From Gymnorhina tibicen (taxonomy: Eukaryota; Chordata; Aves; Passeriformes; Artamidae): a DNA stretch of 64,000 nucleotides. The notes under the pieces were generated by a model. The model searched no databases. It was not told the DNA's origin and was given only the letters and a program-made list of their open reading frames with translations. Shown here in pieces: positions 35,421 to 48,700 of this stretch. The position numbers were made by a program, and so were the translations under genes. Each line of letters begins with the position of its first letter. The first letter of the stretch is position 1. The stretch covers positions 2,493,288 to 2,557,287 of the forward strand of contig VXAZ01006886.1 of NCBI GenBank assembly GCA_013399875.1, written 5' to 3'.

Positions 35421-38400
35421 CGTGCTCATCTCTGGCTTAACTCTCTTCTAATTGCAGTTAATAAAATGCCTCCCCTTCCCGAAGTTCGAAGGGCAATAAT
35501 GTTCCTGCTGAGTAAGTTGTGGCTGAACCTGCAGCTCCTGAGACTTAGGGGATATAGTGAAAATTCTGTCTCTGTTGCAGGGATTTCATCTGTCCGCTTG
35601 CCAACCACATACTAGACACCAGAAAGTCACTACATCATGTTGGACAAATTCCTGCTCTGCTGCAAAAGCTTGAACTCTTGCCTAATATTTGTGCAGTTAG
35701 ACATGGAGAAATTATTGGCATATTATTGAATGGCACAATTTAGTCATTTTAAGATGCTTGAATATCAGCATTTTTTCTTGTGCAAAGTCCTGGATACCTT
35801 CACAGTGTATAAATAGAAAACATTAGTAATCCCACTGAGTCATCAACTAAAACTAGACAAAAGCATTTGCAAATATGTAAATATTTGCTCTTTCACTATA
35901 AATCTAGCAGTTTAATACATATAGGTGTTTCAATAATACCAGTTTAAGGTTTAAATTGATAGTAAAGCTCTAAATGTGAGACTGTGGGATGTGAGGGAAG
36001 AGCTTTCAGCATGGATTCTGTGTTGCAAGTATTCTATCAGGTTGGTGAGCTTGGTAAACAGTTTCAGTACACTGGCTTCAGACATCACTTTCCAAAGATC
36101 CAGTGCACAGGTCAGCTGATCCTCTATATGCAAGTACCACAGAAAGAGGGCCTATAAATATATTACCTGCTGGGCATAGTCCAGAGAATAGCAGCCATTA
36201 CAAGCATGGTTTTTAGAAAATGAGCAGAAACACAAGCATGACAGATGTTATTGCATTTGCTCTTATGGCACCAAGGTCAGAAAGTTATATAAGAGGCAAT
36301 GAGTTGAGTGCCTAGTTTTCTTCAGAAAAGAGTTTTACTCATTTTTTCTGTGCACAGGTTGAGGGGGGAGAAGAGCCTGTCAGTGATCATAATTAAGCAT
36401 CAACAAGTTTAATTCAGAATTAACAAACATAAACTAGGCAAAATTGATGAACATATATTTGAAGGCTGTGATTTGAACTGGAGGAGTTACCATAGCCTAT
36501 GTAGTTAGATCCAAAGTTTCCTAGAGCAGCAAAAAACTTGAGTTTCCTCCGAAAAAATAACTTTGGCCTCAATGACCACGTGCTGTCTGGCAGGAGATAC
36601 CAAAATCTCGAAGTACACCATGGGAGACAACAGCTAAAACAATTAGTGTAGTAAGTTGTTTTGTATAACTTTTTCTTCCAAAATATTCAGAGCAGGTAAT
36701 TTTTTTATGCTTGATTTCTTTGGAATCTGAACTTTATTAGTAGTCACTGTAAGACATGTAGCAAGGTCCTTGTTAACTTCAGGTTTGCCAAATTTTCAAG
36801 GAGAACATCAGCATGGATAAAGGTCTATTGAGCAGGTCATTCAGAAATGGAATCAGAAAGTTTCATGAGGCCCTGTATGCCTTGCACGTGATTGATGCTG
36901 CATGTTAAAATATATTGGAGAAACCTGTAAAGATTTCTTCTGTAAACTCAGTAGCACACAGAAAAGAAAGCTGGCAAAAACGTTGAGAACAGAGCGCAGA
37001 AGGCAATGATTTATATTGATGTTTAAGGCTGGAGAGAAGCATATGATTGTTTTATCAAACATCAGGAGTTTTCCCAGAGAAACTTTGCTGGTTTTGTTGA
37101 TAAGTGCACAGCTGACTAGTTGCTTTTCACTCTAGCAAATTATTCTGTTGATTGATAGCTCAGTTAATTTCAGAAGGAGCCTTCTTGCTGCAGATGCAGC
37201 TGTGAATTCTAATCAAGTGAAGCAATTAACTGCTATCTCTGTGGCTGCAGAGGAGCCAACCTGAGAACCAAATGTACTGAGAACAGTCCTTAGCAGATAA
37301 CTGGGAAGAGTGAAATCCTGCCTAATATTTACTCCCTATAACGATCCCTTAAGTTCCTTAAGTACTTAAGTATTTAGTAACTGCATTTGTCAGTATTACT
37401 CGATCAAGATTTCTATTTTCATTATTTTTAATTTTACTTAGTTTAGTAATTGGTAAAGAGGGATTAAACAAGGAAGACCTTACACTGTGACTAAGTTAAA
37501 TAACTGACTTCCACCTATTTAGTCTGGATACAGTATAAGTATCTTGCGTCCCAGGTGGACTTACAAAGATTGTCTGCTACGGATTTCAGTGAGAGCAAGC
37601 TTGATGCCAGGTCATATAAAGCCCAAGGTCAGCATATCAAACAATATTAGAGTGAAAACTTTTCAGGATTATGTCTTTATGGTGTTCAGATACAGAAGTT
37701 TTAGAATTCTACCCATTGTAACTGCTAATATTGATAGTCACATGAGTAAGAAGAAGAAGAAAGCAGGTGTAGTTTTTCAGACGTGATTAACTACAATATA
37801 AAAATAGTCTCGTGGAGTAGAGTCTCTAACCTGGTCTACAATATTCTTTCACACACAATTTTTCACTTTAATGTCAGTTGAATTCTATTGTCACTGAGTG
37901 GAAAAAAGCAGCAGTTAAATGAAAAAAAAGTCAATCAATTATTTAAGCAAATGAAGGTATAAAAAGTTTATCTTATATGAGGCTAATACAATAATATCCC
38001 TTCTTTTTATATTCTGTGTAAAGAAAAAGAATTTTCTATAAAAACAGTATATAAAAAGTCAGCTTTCATCAACAGGTATTGACTATATCTCTTACAACTG
38101 CCACCCTCAAGTGAAACAAACACCCAAAATAACCTTCACAACGCTAGATCTTACTCACCCTATATTTTGATTTTCATTATCTCATTTGCATGATGCATTT
38201 GCAAACTGATAAGAGAAAGGAATTGTGCCCATGTTTCAAGAAGTGGGGCCTGCCTGGCCTCCAGCTGTTCCTGATCTTGAAAATTGCAAGACTACAAGCT
38301 AGCAAATTAAGATTCCCCAGAACAGCTGAATTGTGCTGGCTTGGAATTGAGCTAAAAGGAGTTAAGGCTTGCTGAGTGTTTTAATCTGGCAGCAGAAGGA

Positions 38401-38869
38401 AGCGCTTATTGATTCTTCTTTTTCTTAGTCATCAGATAAAAATTTAGGAAGCGTTCAGATATGCTTGGAGCAATTTAACAATGCTTACAAATATACTGAT
38501 TGGCATGCCTGTGGGTAGTGCTGCTTGGTGATTTGCTGAAATTGCTTATCAAACATTTTAAAATAATTTTTCCCTTTTTCCAGGACAGGGTAAAGGCAAG
38601 GTTAATAGGGACATTTCTACATTCTAGAAGAAAGTACCTTGATGTGTAAAGCTAACCTTGCTTTTGGAGCAGAGGTGAGGGAAATTACTGCAATTTAATC
38701 ATTACTTTCTTTTGTATAAAATGAAGCCTATGCTTAGGCAACTAGAATATACCTCCTCATTGAAATCTAGTTTGGGATTGCTTTAAAGCCCATATGTAAC
38801 TTCAAGAATGAACAGAGTATTTTTCTGGATCACATGTAGCTGTTCTCTTTCCAAATACCTTAATCCCAA

Positions 38870-39475
38870 CCTGCCTCAGCGGTGAGCCTTTGGTCCTGCC
38901 AGGGCCCCGAGGGCACTTGGAGACTGAATGGCCCTGAGCAGCCTCCCTGGGGCCTCCAGCCCCAGCACCCAACTCCCCCGGGAGCCCGGGACACACATTC
39001 CCACTGAGCCCTGAGCCTTCCCTTTGTGCCCTATGCTATAGGACTGCCTGTGCATCCCTGCCTTGCCTGTGGGTGTCCAGCCATGGATCCCACTGACCCA
39101 GCCTCTGCCCACGGACCGATTTCCTGGCCTGACCTCAGCCCTGCCTCGTGGCTTTGGCCTGCCCGGCAGTCCCTGGGCTGTGGCTGACCCTGGGTACCAG
39201 CACCGGGCCTGATCCTCGTGGCTGATCTGTGTTCCTGCCTAAACCTCAGCCCTGCCTATCCCCAGCATCTTTCCTGGAGATCCGGAGATGCTGTTGAGGC
39301 TGCTGCTGGCACTGCTGGGTTGGCTGTGCCTGGGCACTGTGGGGCTATGGAGCTGCATTGTTGCCCTCAGCTCCCCAGAGGAGCTGCTCCTGCTGCTCCT
39401 TTTAGCAAGGCAGCTCCTTCTTTTGTACGCAGAACTCATACCTGGGTCACCTGGTAATTTAAAAGGAACTTTCTA
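38870..39475. other. GC-rich, CpG-poor block of unknown origin
   Basis: A 0.6-kb block with sharp composition borders inside AT-rich DNA. It is rich in CCTG, CAGCC and GCTGCTG words but poor in CpG, unlike a promoter island. Its right end holds an ATG frame (39288-39476, 62 codons) that is extremely Leu-rich (LLRLLLALLGWLCLG, later ELLLLLLLARQLLLL). The same DNA read on the - strand is Ser/Ala-rich, so this is likely compositional. An old LTR or other retroelement fragment is the most plausible origin, but I do not recognise a family. Confidence 0.5.
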
Positions 39476-41454
39476 ATGATGTAGGAAGGAAGTTTGAGGT
39501 TTACAAGTCCATTCATCATGGGCAAGAAGTTTGAGCGCTAAAATGAGCTAGAGACTTCTTGAGTCACGAAATTCAGAATCCAGCAATTAAAAACAGCCAT
39601 ATTTCATTCAGAGGAGGCCAAAGAAGATCTGTTCTCTTCTCTGTCATAGATAGAAAACTGTAAAACTTCCTCTAATGTGCAATAATATCCATCCAGGCTT
39701 TTGTGTGAGACAAATTGTGTGGTGTCAGTTACATAGAGGAAAACAGGCAGGATGGGAAAAGGCAAGCTTTTAAAGTCTGGCATATTTAGTCCTCACTCAT
39801 CCAAAGTTAAAATTAATTGCATTTGGATCAGTATTACGTTAATTGTAAAGGCTGTTTCTCTAGTTTCAGCTTTTAATAATCAAGACAGCTTTCCAAGTGT
39901 ACACCGTGCATCCAGCTCTTTCATTTAGTTCTGTTTGGAAAACCGATCCTGGAAAAACTCAGAATTCTAAAGCCAAATTTGTACGGGGGCAAGCTCCGTT
40001 GATGGCAAGAAATTTCCACTACTTCAAATTTAACCTAACTTTTGAACTATCCCTTTGAAATGGCTTTGTGTCAGCCCACTAGTAGGTGGGTCAGAAATGG
40101 TCTATTTGTATGGTTACTTGTAAGTATAAAAGCACCAGTTATTTTAGACACATAGACACTGGTGATGTTTATGATAAATTTTCCTTCCTACTTGCTGAGA
40201 CTAATGTTTACCTCATTGCTTTTTCAAAAAAAAAAAAAGTCTTCCCTTCTATGCCCTAAATCCATTATGTTTTATTTACTATCCTGGTGTAGAAGAACTT
40301 TTGAGATGGTAGAAATAATTTCAGGATAGCGAAATGCCACAGTGGGGTTTTTTATTCCATCCAACAAAGAGAGAAATATTTTAACTGCAAAATACTTGGT
40401 CAAGATGTACTGCTGTACCCAAATAAATTCCCTGTGTTTGCCAAGAAAAAAAAAACAACCCTGCAGAACAAAAGAAAGTTTGGAATGAATAAAAAGTTCC
40501 ATAGGAGTAGATGCTATCAGAACTGCTCTTTTACTTGAAAGGAACATGAAAAACCTTTTGTAGTGTTCCTATTAAACTCTTAGAGGACACTAACTTCTCG
40601 CAAAAGTCCTCCTGTTTGTAATGTGATATGCATGGCCATTGACTCCCAAGCTGAAAGGGACTTAGCATCTCACTTTTAACCTACCATCCCTTTGGTTTTC
40701 AGCACAATCAGAGATTTTCAAGTCTATAGCAGTGGTCCAGTCAATCACAACATTGTCAGTGCCAGTGGTGAAAGGTCCTCCTCCTCTTTCAACTCCAGCA
40801 GTTTGCTCCATGACACCATCACTGCTCCCTCAGTTGTTACAAAGGGCACAGCCAGGCCTTGAGTGGTGCCAAAGAGCTGTGTTTAGGAATAAACACACAT
40901 TACTCAAATTTTTTAAATTACTGTTGCATCCACAGCTAACTTTAACCTCTTCCTTCTAACCAGCTGGATCTGGAGCACTACCTTTATTTCTTGCAGCTGA
41001 CAAACTGACAGACAAGAGATATGTAAAATCTGTAACTTCTGATGTTCTCAGTTGTTCCTGTTTAATAATGAAAAGCTCCTACATATTTTGAATGGAATAT
41101 TGACATCTGTTTTGACAGTGTTGGTTAAGTGTTTTCATAGTAATTATTCTTGAAAAAGGAAAAGCAGTTTGAAATGCAGCTCTAGGCTGAGTTCCAACTG
41201 GGATAATTACATGCTACCTCCCTTTAATCCCCCTCCAACATTGTTTCTTCTGATGTTCCTTAGCTGCTGGCTTTAAACTATTGTTCACTGCTGCTCAGCA
41301 GAAGGCCCTGTTCCTTTCAGAGATGGATACACAGTTTTTGCATATCATTATGTTAATCAAGGAGCCCTGCAGTTCCAGAATTTCTCAGTTTTGGTCCCCA
41401 TACCTTCAGGCAGAACACGGCTGATCCCGAGTAAATCCTACTCCAGCTCTTCAC

Positions 41455-41505
41455 ATACCGAATCTCAGCACACCCCAGGTGGGAAGGCACCCATAAGGAT
41501 CAGCA
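41455..41505 (-). mobile_element. Possible degraded CR1 3' end
   Basis: The + strand GGGAAGGCACCCATAAGGAT followed by CAGC resembles the reverse complement of the CR1 terminal segment (GGAAGGGACCCACAAGGATCATC). The flanking sequence matches only weakly. It could be chance. Confidence 0.35.
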
Positions 41506-42728
41506 TATAGTTGGTGTACTTCCCATGGTTTTTAAGGTGAGAGGAAACAGAAGTAAACTCTTCAACATTTATTGAAGAAATCCAGATATTTGATTCATTA
41601 GCTGTGGTGACTTTGAGTCTGCTGTGGGCCTGAATGTGCGGACTAAGAAGCAAGACAAACTGCTGATCACTCACAGGGTCATTGACCCAGGACAGGCAGT
41701 ACAGGGTGATCAGAGAACTGATTTATTTTGCCTTCTCAAAAATACCGGTATCCCTCTCATCCTTGCTTAGTCTGGCCAACACATGAATGAAAATTACTTT
41801 GAATTTCTTATCCACAAGGAGTACTTGAAAAATGAAGCATCTTTCTTTCACTGTGATTTAGCCTCTCTATCAGTAAATGGTCTTCCAGAAACTACAATAT
41901 CCTTGGTTCTGTGGCACCTCCCCTCTGTTTCACTTTTGAGATGAGAGTCTTGTAGCTATCTCAGAGTGGGAAAGGCTGTTTTGTTTCCTTCAGCCAAATC
42001 AGTAGCCTTGTTTTCAGAACAAAAAGTCACTGATGGGAATAACAGTCCTTTTTGGTGAGAACTGAACTGGTTCTCAGTGTAACGGTTGTGATAAACGTCA
42101 CCTCCATGGTTTGACTGAACCAAAACAACTTGGCACTGCCAGGCAATTAAAATGCAAACAATGAAGATTAGACTGTATTGAAAGAAAAGAAGAAAAAAAA
42201 ACCTGAATAGAGATAACTAAATTGCAGTTGTGGCAGGTCAGATTCACAGCATAAAACCTGGACCAAAGTCCTATGTGAATCTAAAAGGGATGAGTTAGCA
42301 ACTGATAATGTAGGAAAAAGGGACACAACTTTCCTGTTGGGAATGTTGATCCCACTGATGTGGCATGGACTCGCCTCCTTGTCTCTTCCAGAAAGCTTAA
42401 CTCCTTTGTTATCTTGTTTCCCTTTCTGTTTATTAGAGGCAAGGGAGAACAAAACAGACTTGAGAACTGTACTGCAAATGCTGTGGCCAAATGTGGAGGA
42501 TGTGCTGTTTGAGTTAGTAGTGTGTGCAGTATTCACTTCTTTTGGAAATAAGCAGTGGGTTCAAAAGGAAAAAACACCTTCTTCAATATTGGGCCTTTTT
42601 ACTGTCTTTTAAGCCCTCCACTGAACTTGCTGACATCTTGCAAGTTTGTGAAATCACTTCCAAGCTGTGGCAGATTACTGATTATTGTGGCTGTGTCACA
42701 GTAATCAATATTATAAGGTTCTGCTTTA

Positions 42729-42757
42729 TCTCTCTCTCTGTCTCTCTCTCTCTCTTT
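42729..42757. repeat. CT dinucleotide microsatellite
   Basis: A (TC)n run of about 29 bases interrupted once by a G. Confidence 0.9.
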
Positions 42758-45700
42758 CCACTGTAGTTTTGCTGGGATAAAGTGCCATGTACATCAAACT
42801 GTAAATATGGGGACTTTGGCAAAATCACTCCTGTTCCAGTAACTTCCACGGAGTTACACTGATTTGTATGTTGGTTGATAGCCCAGTCCACTGAGGTGAT
42901 GGACACTGAAGGGTGTGGAAGAATAATCCAAGATTTGCAGGGACTAAGGAGAGAGTAAAATGGGAAGGGACATGGAAGAGGTGGTGTTCTGTCTTTCAGG
43001 AGTAGCTGACTGAAGAATCACATCTGGTCCCCTTGAGAAGGGAATTTAATATGTACAAAAAATTGTTACTTGAAGACCAGGGAAAAAGTTTAAGCACATT
43101 AGTGGTCAGATTGGCAGGCTGTGTAAGAAAATGGGAATTTTCCAGAGAATGTGTTGTCAATAGAGAAGTGAAAGTAGCAGGGGCTAGAAGACAAATCCAG
43201 TTCCTAATATAAAGGCAAAATTATAGTATGCGTAGCATAGAAAACCATCTGAGTGATAATATTGTCAGTCAAATGAGTGTGTGATGGCTGATTCAACAGC
43301 TGTGGAGTTGCTGACATAATATAGGAGTAATAAAGCCTTCTGCAGTTATTGGTGAATTGAAGTTTGCTGCATTTTAATGTTATTCAAATGTGTAATTTAC
43401 TTGGGCTTCACTTCTACTTAATTCGTTAACAGAAGGTATCTAGAAATGCAAAATGAAATTTTTTTCAGCTCCAATCATAGTGAGTCATTTGTAAACAAGC
43501 GTAAAATCTTAGAGACATAAATACATCATTTTAACATCAATGCTAAAGTTCTTTGAGACTGATTCTTTGACCACTCTTACTTTACGTGGCCTCAGAGATC
43601 TAACTTTTGATTTTCAGTCAAAAGTTTATGAGAGGCATTTTAACATAAAGCAAAGGCAGGGGAGTTTCACTTCAAGCACAATTTATCTTATATGAGAGTT
43701 ATTATAATCTTCATTACAAACTGTGTACCTTCCCAGACACTGATAATGAAGACTGTGTATCCAGAAAATAAGTTAATACTGGTTTTAGTTCATGCAGAGG
43801 TTCATGTGTTTGAAATCGGGGTGAATTTCCATGTTCAGACCCAAACTGGCATGTACACACCAACAGTCACATGTCTGCCTACACACACATCTGTCTGAAA
43901 TAATAAACTGTAAATTTGCAAGCTTCCAGAGGTTTTGTGAAAGTAATTTTAACATGCAGGGCTGGTCAAATTATTTCACTTTTTTTAATACTAAAAAAAA
44001 TCATCGATATGGATCTTATTTTCCATTGCAAACAGGTTTGCTTTTCAATTTAAAAACCTTGCAAAGGCCTATTTTGATATTTTCTAAACCCAGTAGCATT
44101 CTTTTTAGTTTGAAAATGTTCTCATAGTTCATGATTCAATTAAAATTATTTAAAATCTGCATATAATAACTCAAATTTCTATCTCAATTTCACATGGGAG
44201 GTTTTCTAGAATCTCAAGCACGGTCATATAACAAAAGTTCCCCACTTGCTTTTGGTGTCCAATTTGAAATTATTAAATGTAGTGTAAAGTGTTGTCCCGA
44301 TTTGCTACACTAGGAAGACTTTGACAAAAATTCCTTTAATTTCAATATTGTGGGAAATAAGTTACTTAAATGTAAGCCTTACTAAATCATAGAATATTCA
44401 TGATATTCTGAGTATCCCTACATGGAGTTCAAAGTGCACCTCTCAGAAATGTACCTGAAAACAAAGTTAAGACACAGAAATAAGGTTTATTGGTCTCTCC
44501 TTTATATTATCTTTACCCACAGCCAATATAATTTTCCTTCTGCATAAAGAAATGCAAAGCCCTTTTCAGACTAGAGGAGTCCAGCAATCCAGAATCCAGC
44601 AAACACACTGTGATGGGTGATTAATTGGGGAAGGAAATAGATGAACTGATTGCATCTTTTGCCCCCACAAACAGACTGTGTGAGATTCATGAACTTTTAT
44701 ATCACGGATCCTGATGTTTGACCATTCTTGTTATGTATGGCAAGTGAGGAAAGAGGTTTTTGGTTTCTTTAGTATGATTTCAAGGAACCTCTACTATGTA
44801 AATCATATACAGTCTCATTTATCACAAGCTTTATAAAATATTGAGCTTTGGTAGCATTCAGGGCTACAGATTCCAGAAAATACTGCTGTGGTCCTGTAAA
44901 TATTAATATAAAACTGGGTTCCTGGTCCTTCAAAACATTTTTTTGCAAAGTCACTGTGAAAGCTGGACATGTCTGGAATGCAGAAGTTGGCCAGTTTATT
45001 TCCATAGTTCTGTCCTCATTTTTCAAGCACAAAGAGGCCTTTTGGTTGCTTAGTGTGATATGCTAAACCCAGTTCTTAGCAAATGCCCAGAGGCAGCACT
45101 GTGCAATAGACACATCAACAGAAATTGTGTTAACCCTGGGACCCGTTGGGCAGAGCCACCGTATCTGAGAGGTGTGCAGCTCTCCAGACAGTCTGAGCCC
45201 CTGACTCAAGAATTGAAAATGTGACTCTAATGCCCCAAAAAAGGGCCCTCACATTACCAGTGGGAGTTTGGGAAGGTAAAACTCTTGGGGTTTTCTGGAT
45301 TTTGGTTTTTAATCTTATGGTATTTCAATATGAGTATGAAATATGGACATGAACCCAAGTCTTGAGTGAGTTTTTGAGACCTCTGGGGTAGTTTATTTCT
45401 GATCAGATGGAACCTCATAAGAAGATGGGTTATACACAAATTCTAGTCTTTTTCTAGCAGTTTTTCCCTTTTTATTACCTCAGGTTTTTGTAGATTTCAT
45501 AGCTACTGAAGAGTTGGAGGAGCACTGGCATTGGCCTTTTTTGGGGCCTGGGGTATCTCAGCTTTCCCACTCTGGGTAACTGTTATTGTTGTTTCTGAAA
45601 GTACCAGGAGAGCTTGGTATCCAGTGTGCCAACCCATTCTGAAAATGTGGAAGTAGCAATTTTCTGCCGAAATGCTGATGCTGGAGGATAGACATTGAGT

Positions 45701-48700
45701 AACAGAGACAGATGGATAAGTAGAATGTGTAAAAGCTACAAGAGCAACTATTTAGAAAAGTTGACAGCTATAAATATAACACATTGAAAATTAATTTACA
45801 ATGTTCAGCCTGTCTGTCCCACTTTTCTGTCTGGGACCTATGTTAACATTATACACTTAAGACATTATATCTTTATTCTTATTTTAATGCATTTCATGCC
45901 GATAGATTTAATATAAACAGAGGTGCTGACAGGAGCTTCAGTTTAAACAGGTTTAAATGTGAATTTGACTTTATGATTCTCATCAGGGAAAAAGACTAAA
46001 CAGTTTAAGTTGATTAAATTTTCTTAAAGCTGCAGCTAAATATAATGAAAGCCATTTGTGCATTTTTTTGCAGGAAAATTGAGTGTCTCAATGTTAGTGA
46101 CTGACAGCTTCATGCAATGAATTCTTTTCTTGTGAAAGAGAGTCAAAACAGTTTCTATTTTTCATAAACTTCTGCAAGGTAGTTTCAATTTTCTGATTTT
46201 CAGAGGAAACATAGCTTGCCCATTTAAGAGTGGGTTTATTAGACCAAACTATATATGTCAAATTACTAAAAATACAGATCGTACCAGATATTCTTTAAAT
46301 ATTATGTTTTCTTGTACTATGGACATCACAGTGATCAATTTTTTTCTTCCTTTTTTTTAAATTAAATTTCTCCTTTTTTAATTTTATTTATGAAGTGTTC
46401 TGATTAGGTAAAGCCCAGAGATCTGACTCAGCCTGAATAGCTATTTAGGCATGGACCGGATTCCAAGCATGGTCTATCACATGGAGAAAGGTGGTGGTGT
46501 GAACTTTAGAAATAAATACACGGGTCAGGCTCTGGCTAAAGCTGATATATGTTTACTAGAGGTTACTTTGCACAGGAGAAATGCCAAGTCCCTGCTCTGA
46601 AACAAAGCCATTTAAACTATATTTAAGGAGAATACTGTATCCATATGCAGACTTTTTTGTAATCTTTCCCCTGGAACAGGATCTGAGTTGCACTGTGTGT
46701 GTATAGATGCATTTCGAAAGGCATTGTCTTCAGTCACTGAATGGAAATAATACCTTCAGGATTCCCAGCTGTACAGTGGTTTCTCAGTGTTAAGGATTGT
46801 GCTCACACATCACAGTGTGAGGACATCGTCCTCGGGTACAGGTAACTTTGGGACCAAAAAGCCAGAGGTACTGGCCCCGGGGTGACCACCTGGGAAGGAT
46901 CAGTGCCACTTGACCAGTCCAAGGGATCCTAGACTGCACCCACACACAAGTCAGTTTTCTTACAAGTGGAAATCTAGGAAAGCTTCAGCTTTATTTTTGG
47001 TCAGAAAGTGATTCATCCTCTTCCTGTTCTTGCAAATTACAGAAATACGCCTTCACAAAAACTCAATCCTTTTTGACATGTTCATAGGAATTATTTAGTA
47101 TTCTTGGCTCCAGTGTGGTATTTCATAGGACAGGAACTCCGAGACAAATGCTCTGTGTCTTTGTAAGGGTTTTTTTATGAAGTTGCCTGAAAAATCAGAT
47201 TAGACATCACAGCCCGTGTCACTTTTCAGTGCACTCTATTAAACTTGGGACATCTTGGTGCAAGTTTGTTTGACATCTTTTGCCCCGTTGGTGTTAAAAG
47301 TCATACAAGTCCACAGATGTTAATTTTGGAAAATAACTTTCCATAATAAATCAGTTTAAATTATGTTCCTGGTTAAGTTATAACAGGGATAACTGGTCAG
47401 TTCAAATAGTTGGCAACTGGTTCCCTGTGACTTCATGAGAAATCACATCCCTTCTCTGTGCCTCAGTTTCCCTTCACCTCTCCATCTACTGATCCACCAA
47501 ACCTTGCGTTTGGAGCAAATTTAGATAAGTTTCAAAACTGCTTTGCATCAGGTGTATACTTATCAATTAAAATTACTTTTTACTACAGTTAGACTTATGT
47601 AGAAAATAAGGGAAATTCTCATGCCTGGTGTGTCAAACTTAGAGCTGATGGTGGCCAAGAGTCTGCATTTAGGTGGACATTGAAAAAACCTTTCAGGTGT
47701 GTTTTCAGATTTTCTCGTGATTCACCAACCTGCATTCCAACTATCACACTGAGCAACAGAATATCAGCTGTTTTTTCACCAGCTTGAAAACTTATTATTA
47801 GCTCTGTCATCCTCTTAATTTTTAAGGCATATTTTTGGCACCAGTTCCTTCACTTCTTGGCCATTTTTTGAGCATAAAATAAGACCACAGCAGCTTCCAC
47901 ACTTGCCAGGCCTGCAATAGGAAGTATCCTTAGGGATAACTGTCTCAATATTTGGAAACATATCCCTCTGGTGTCACTAGATTGCAAGTTTCCAAGGATA
48001 TCTTTGGATAGTCCCACTATTAGATTTATTCAGAAAGTCAGAGAGGTCAGTGAGTGCATGGGAAAGAGGATCAGTAGAAGCAGTAAAGGCAACCATATGT
48101 AATGATTCATTGCAGTAAGAGATTCCATCCTAACAAAAATGACCCTGGAACCGATGCTTGGACTGTTGCCTTGCAACTTTTTCAGGTATTACAAGTTATA
48201 AATCTTTTTGACCCCCACTATGTACCTAATTCAAAGCCCACCCTATTTTAGTGAAACTGAGAGAGTGGCTTGAAGGAACGATGCTCCTGGAAGCAGCACC
48301 TCCAGAGCTGTCCCGCACGCGTGGGAATGAGCAGCACTGCCCTCCTGCTGCTCTGCCTGACAGGGCACCTGGGGGGAGACACCGGCTCACATGCACCAGG
48401 GCAGGACAAGAATGATGTGCTTTCTGTTGGACAATGGAGACACCAAATACATGGATTTAATCAGGGCTTGTTTTTTAATAACGGAGTTCATTTATATGTT
48501 TGCTTATTACCAGAGACAGTGTGAAAAATCTGGCAAGGCAACTTCAGTGGTAAATGGATTTTGTCTTGCATAAAATGACCATCGCTCTGTCAGCTATCAA
48601 AGCTGTGAAAGCATGCTTGGAGCCACCCCAAATATAACATTGCTATTAACTTCCTCTTCACTTAGCCATAATTGCCTCATGAACTGGAATGTACAACTTC

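Larger units (their letters stand above)
24902..38865. other. Gene desert, central part
   Basis: About 14 kb of AT-rich unique sequence. No gene, RNA gene or recognisable transposon was identified. Open frames up to 185 codons (29032-29589) overlap others on both strands, and most begin at non-ATG codons. The 28.9-29.3 kb patch is GC-richer but CpG-poor and unidentified. Two complex stretches, at 31150-31540 and 35200-35420, have the look of possible conserved non-coding elements and are listed separately. Confidence 0.6.

Noticed and set aside
39288..39476. Leu-rich 62-codon frame as a membrane peptide gene
   Set aside because: The Leu runs come from a CTG/CTC-rich simple composition, and no homolog or regulatory context is seen.
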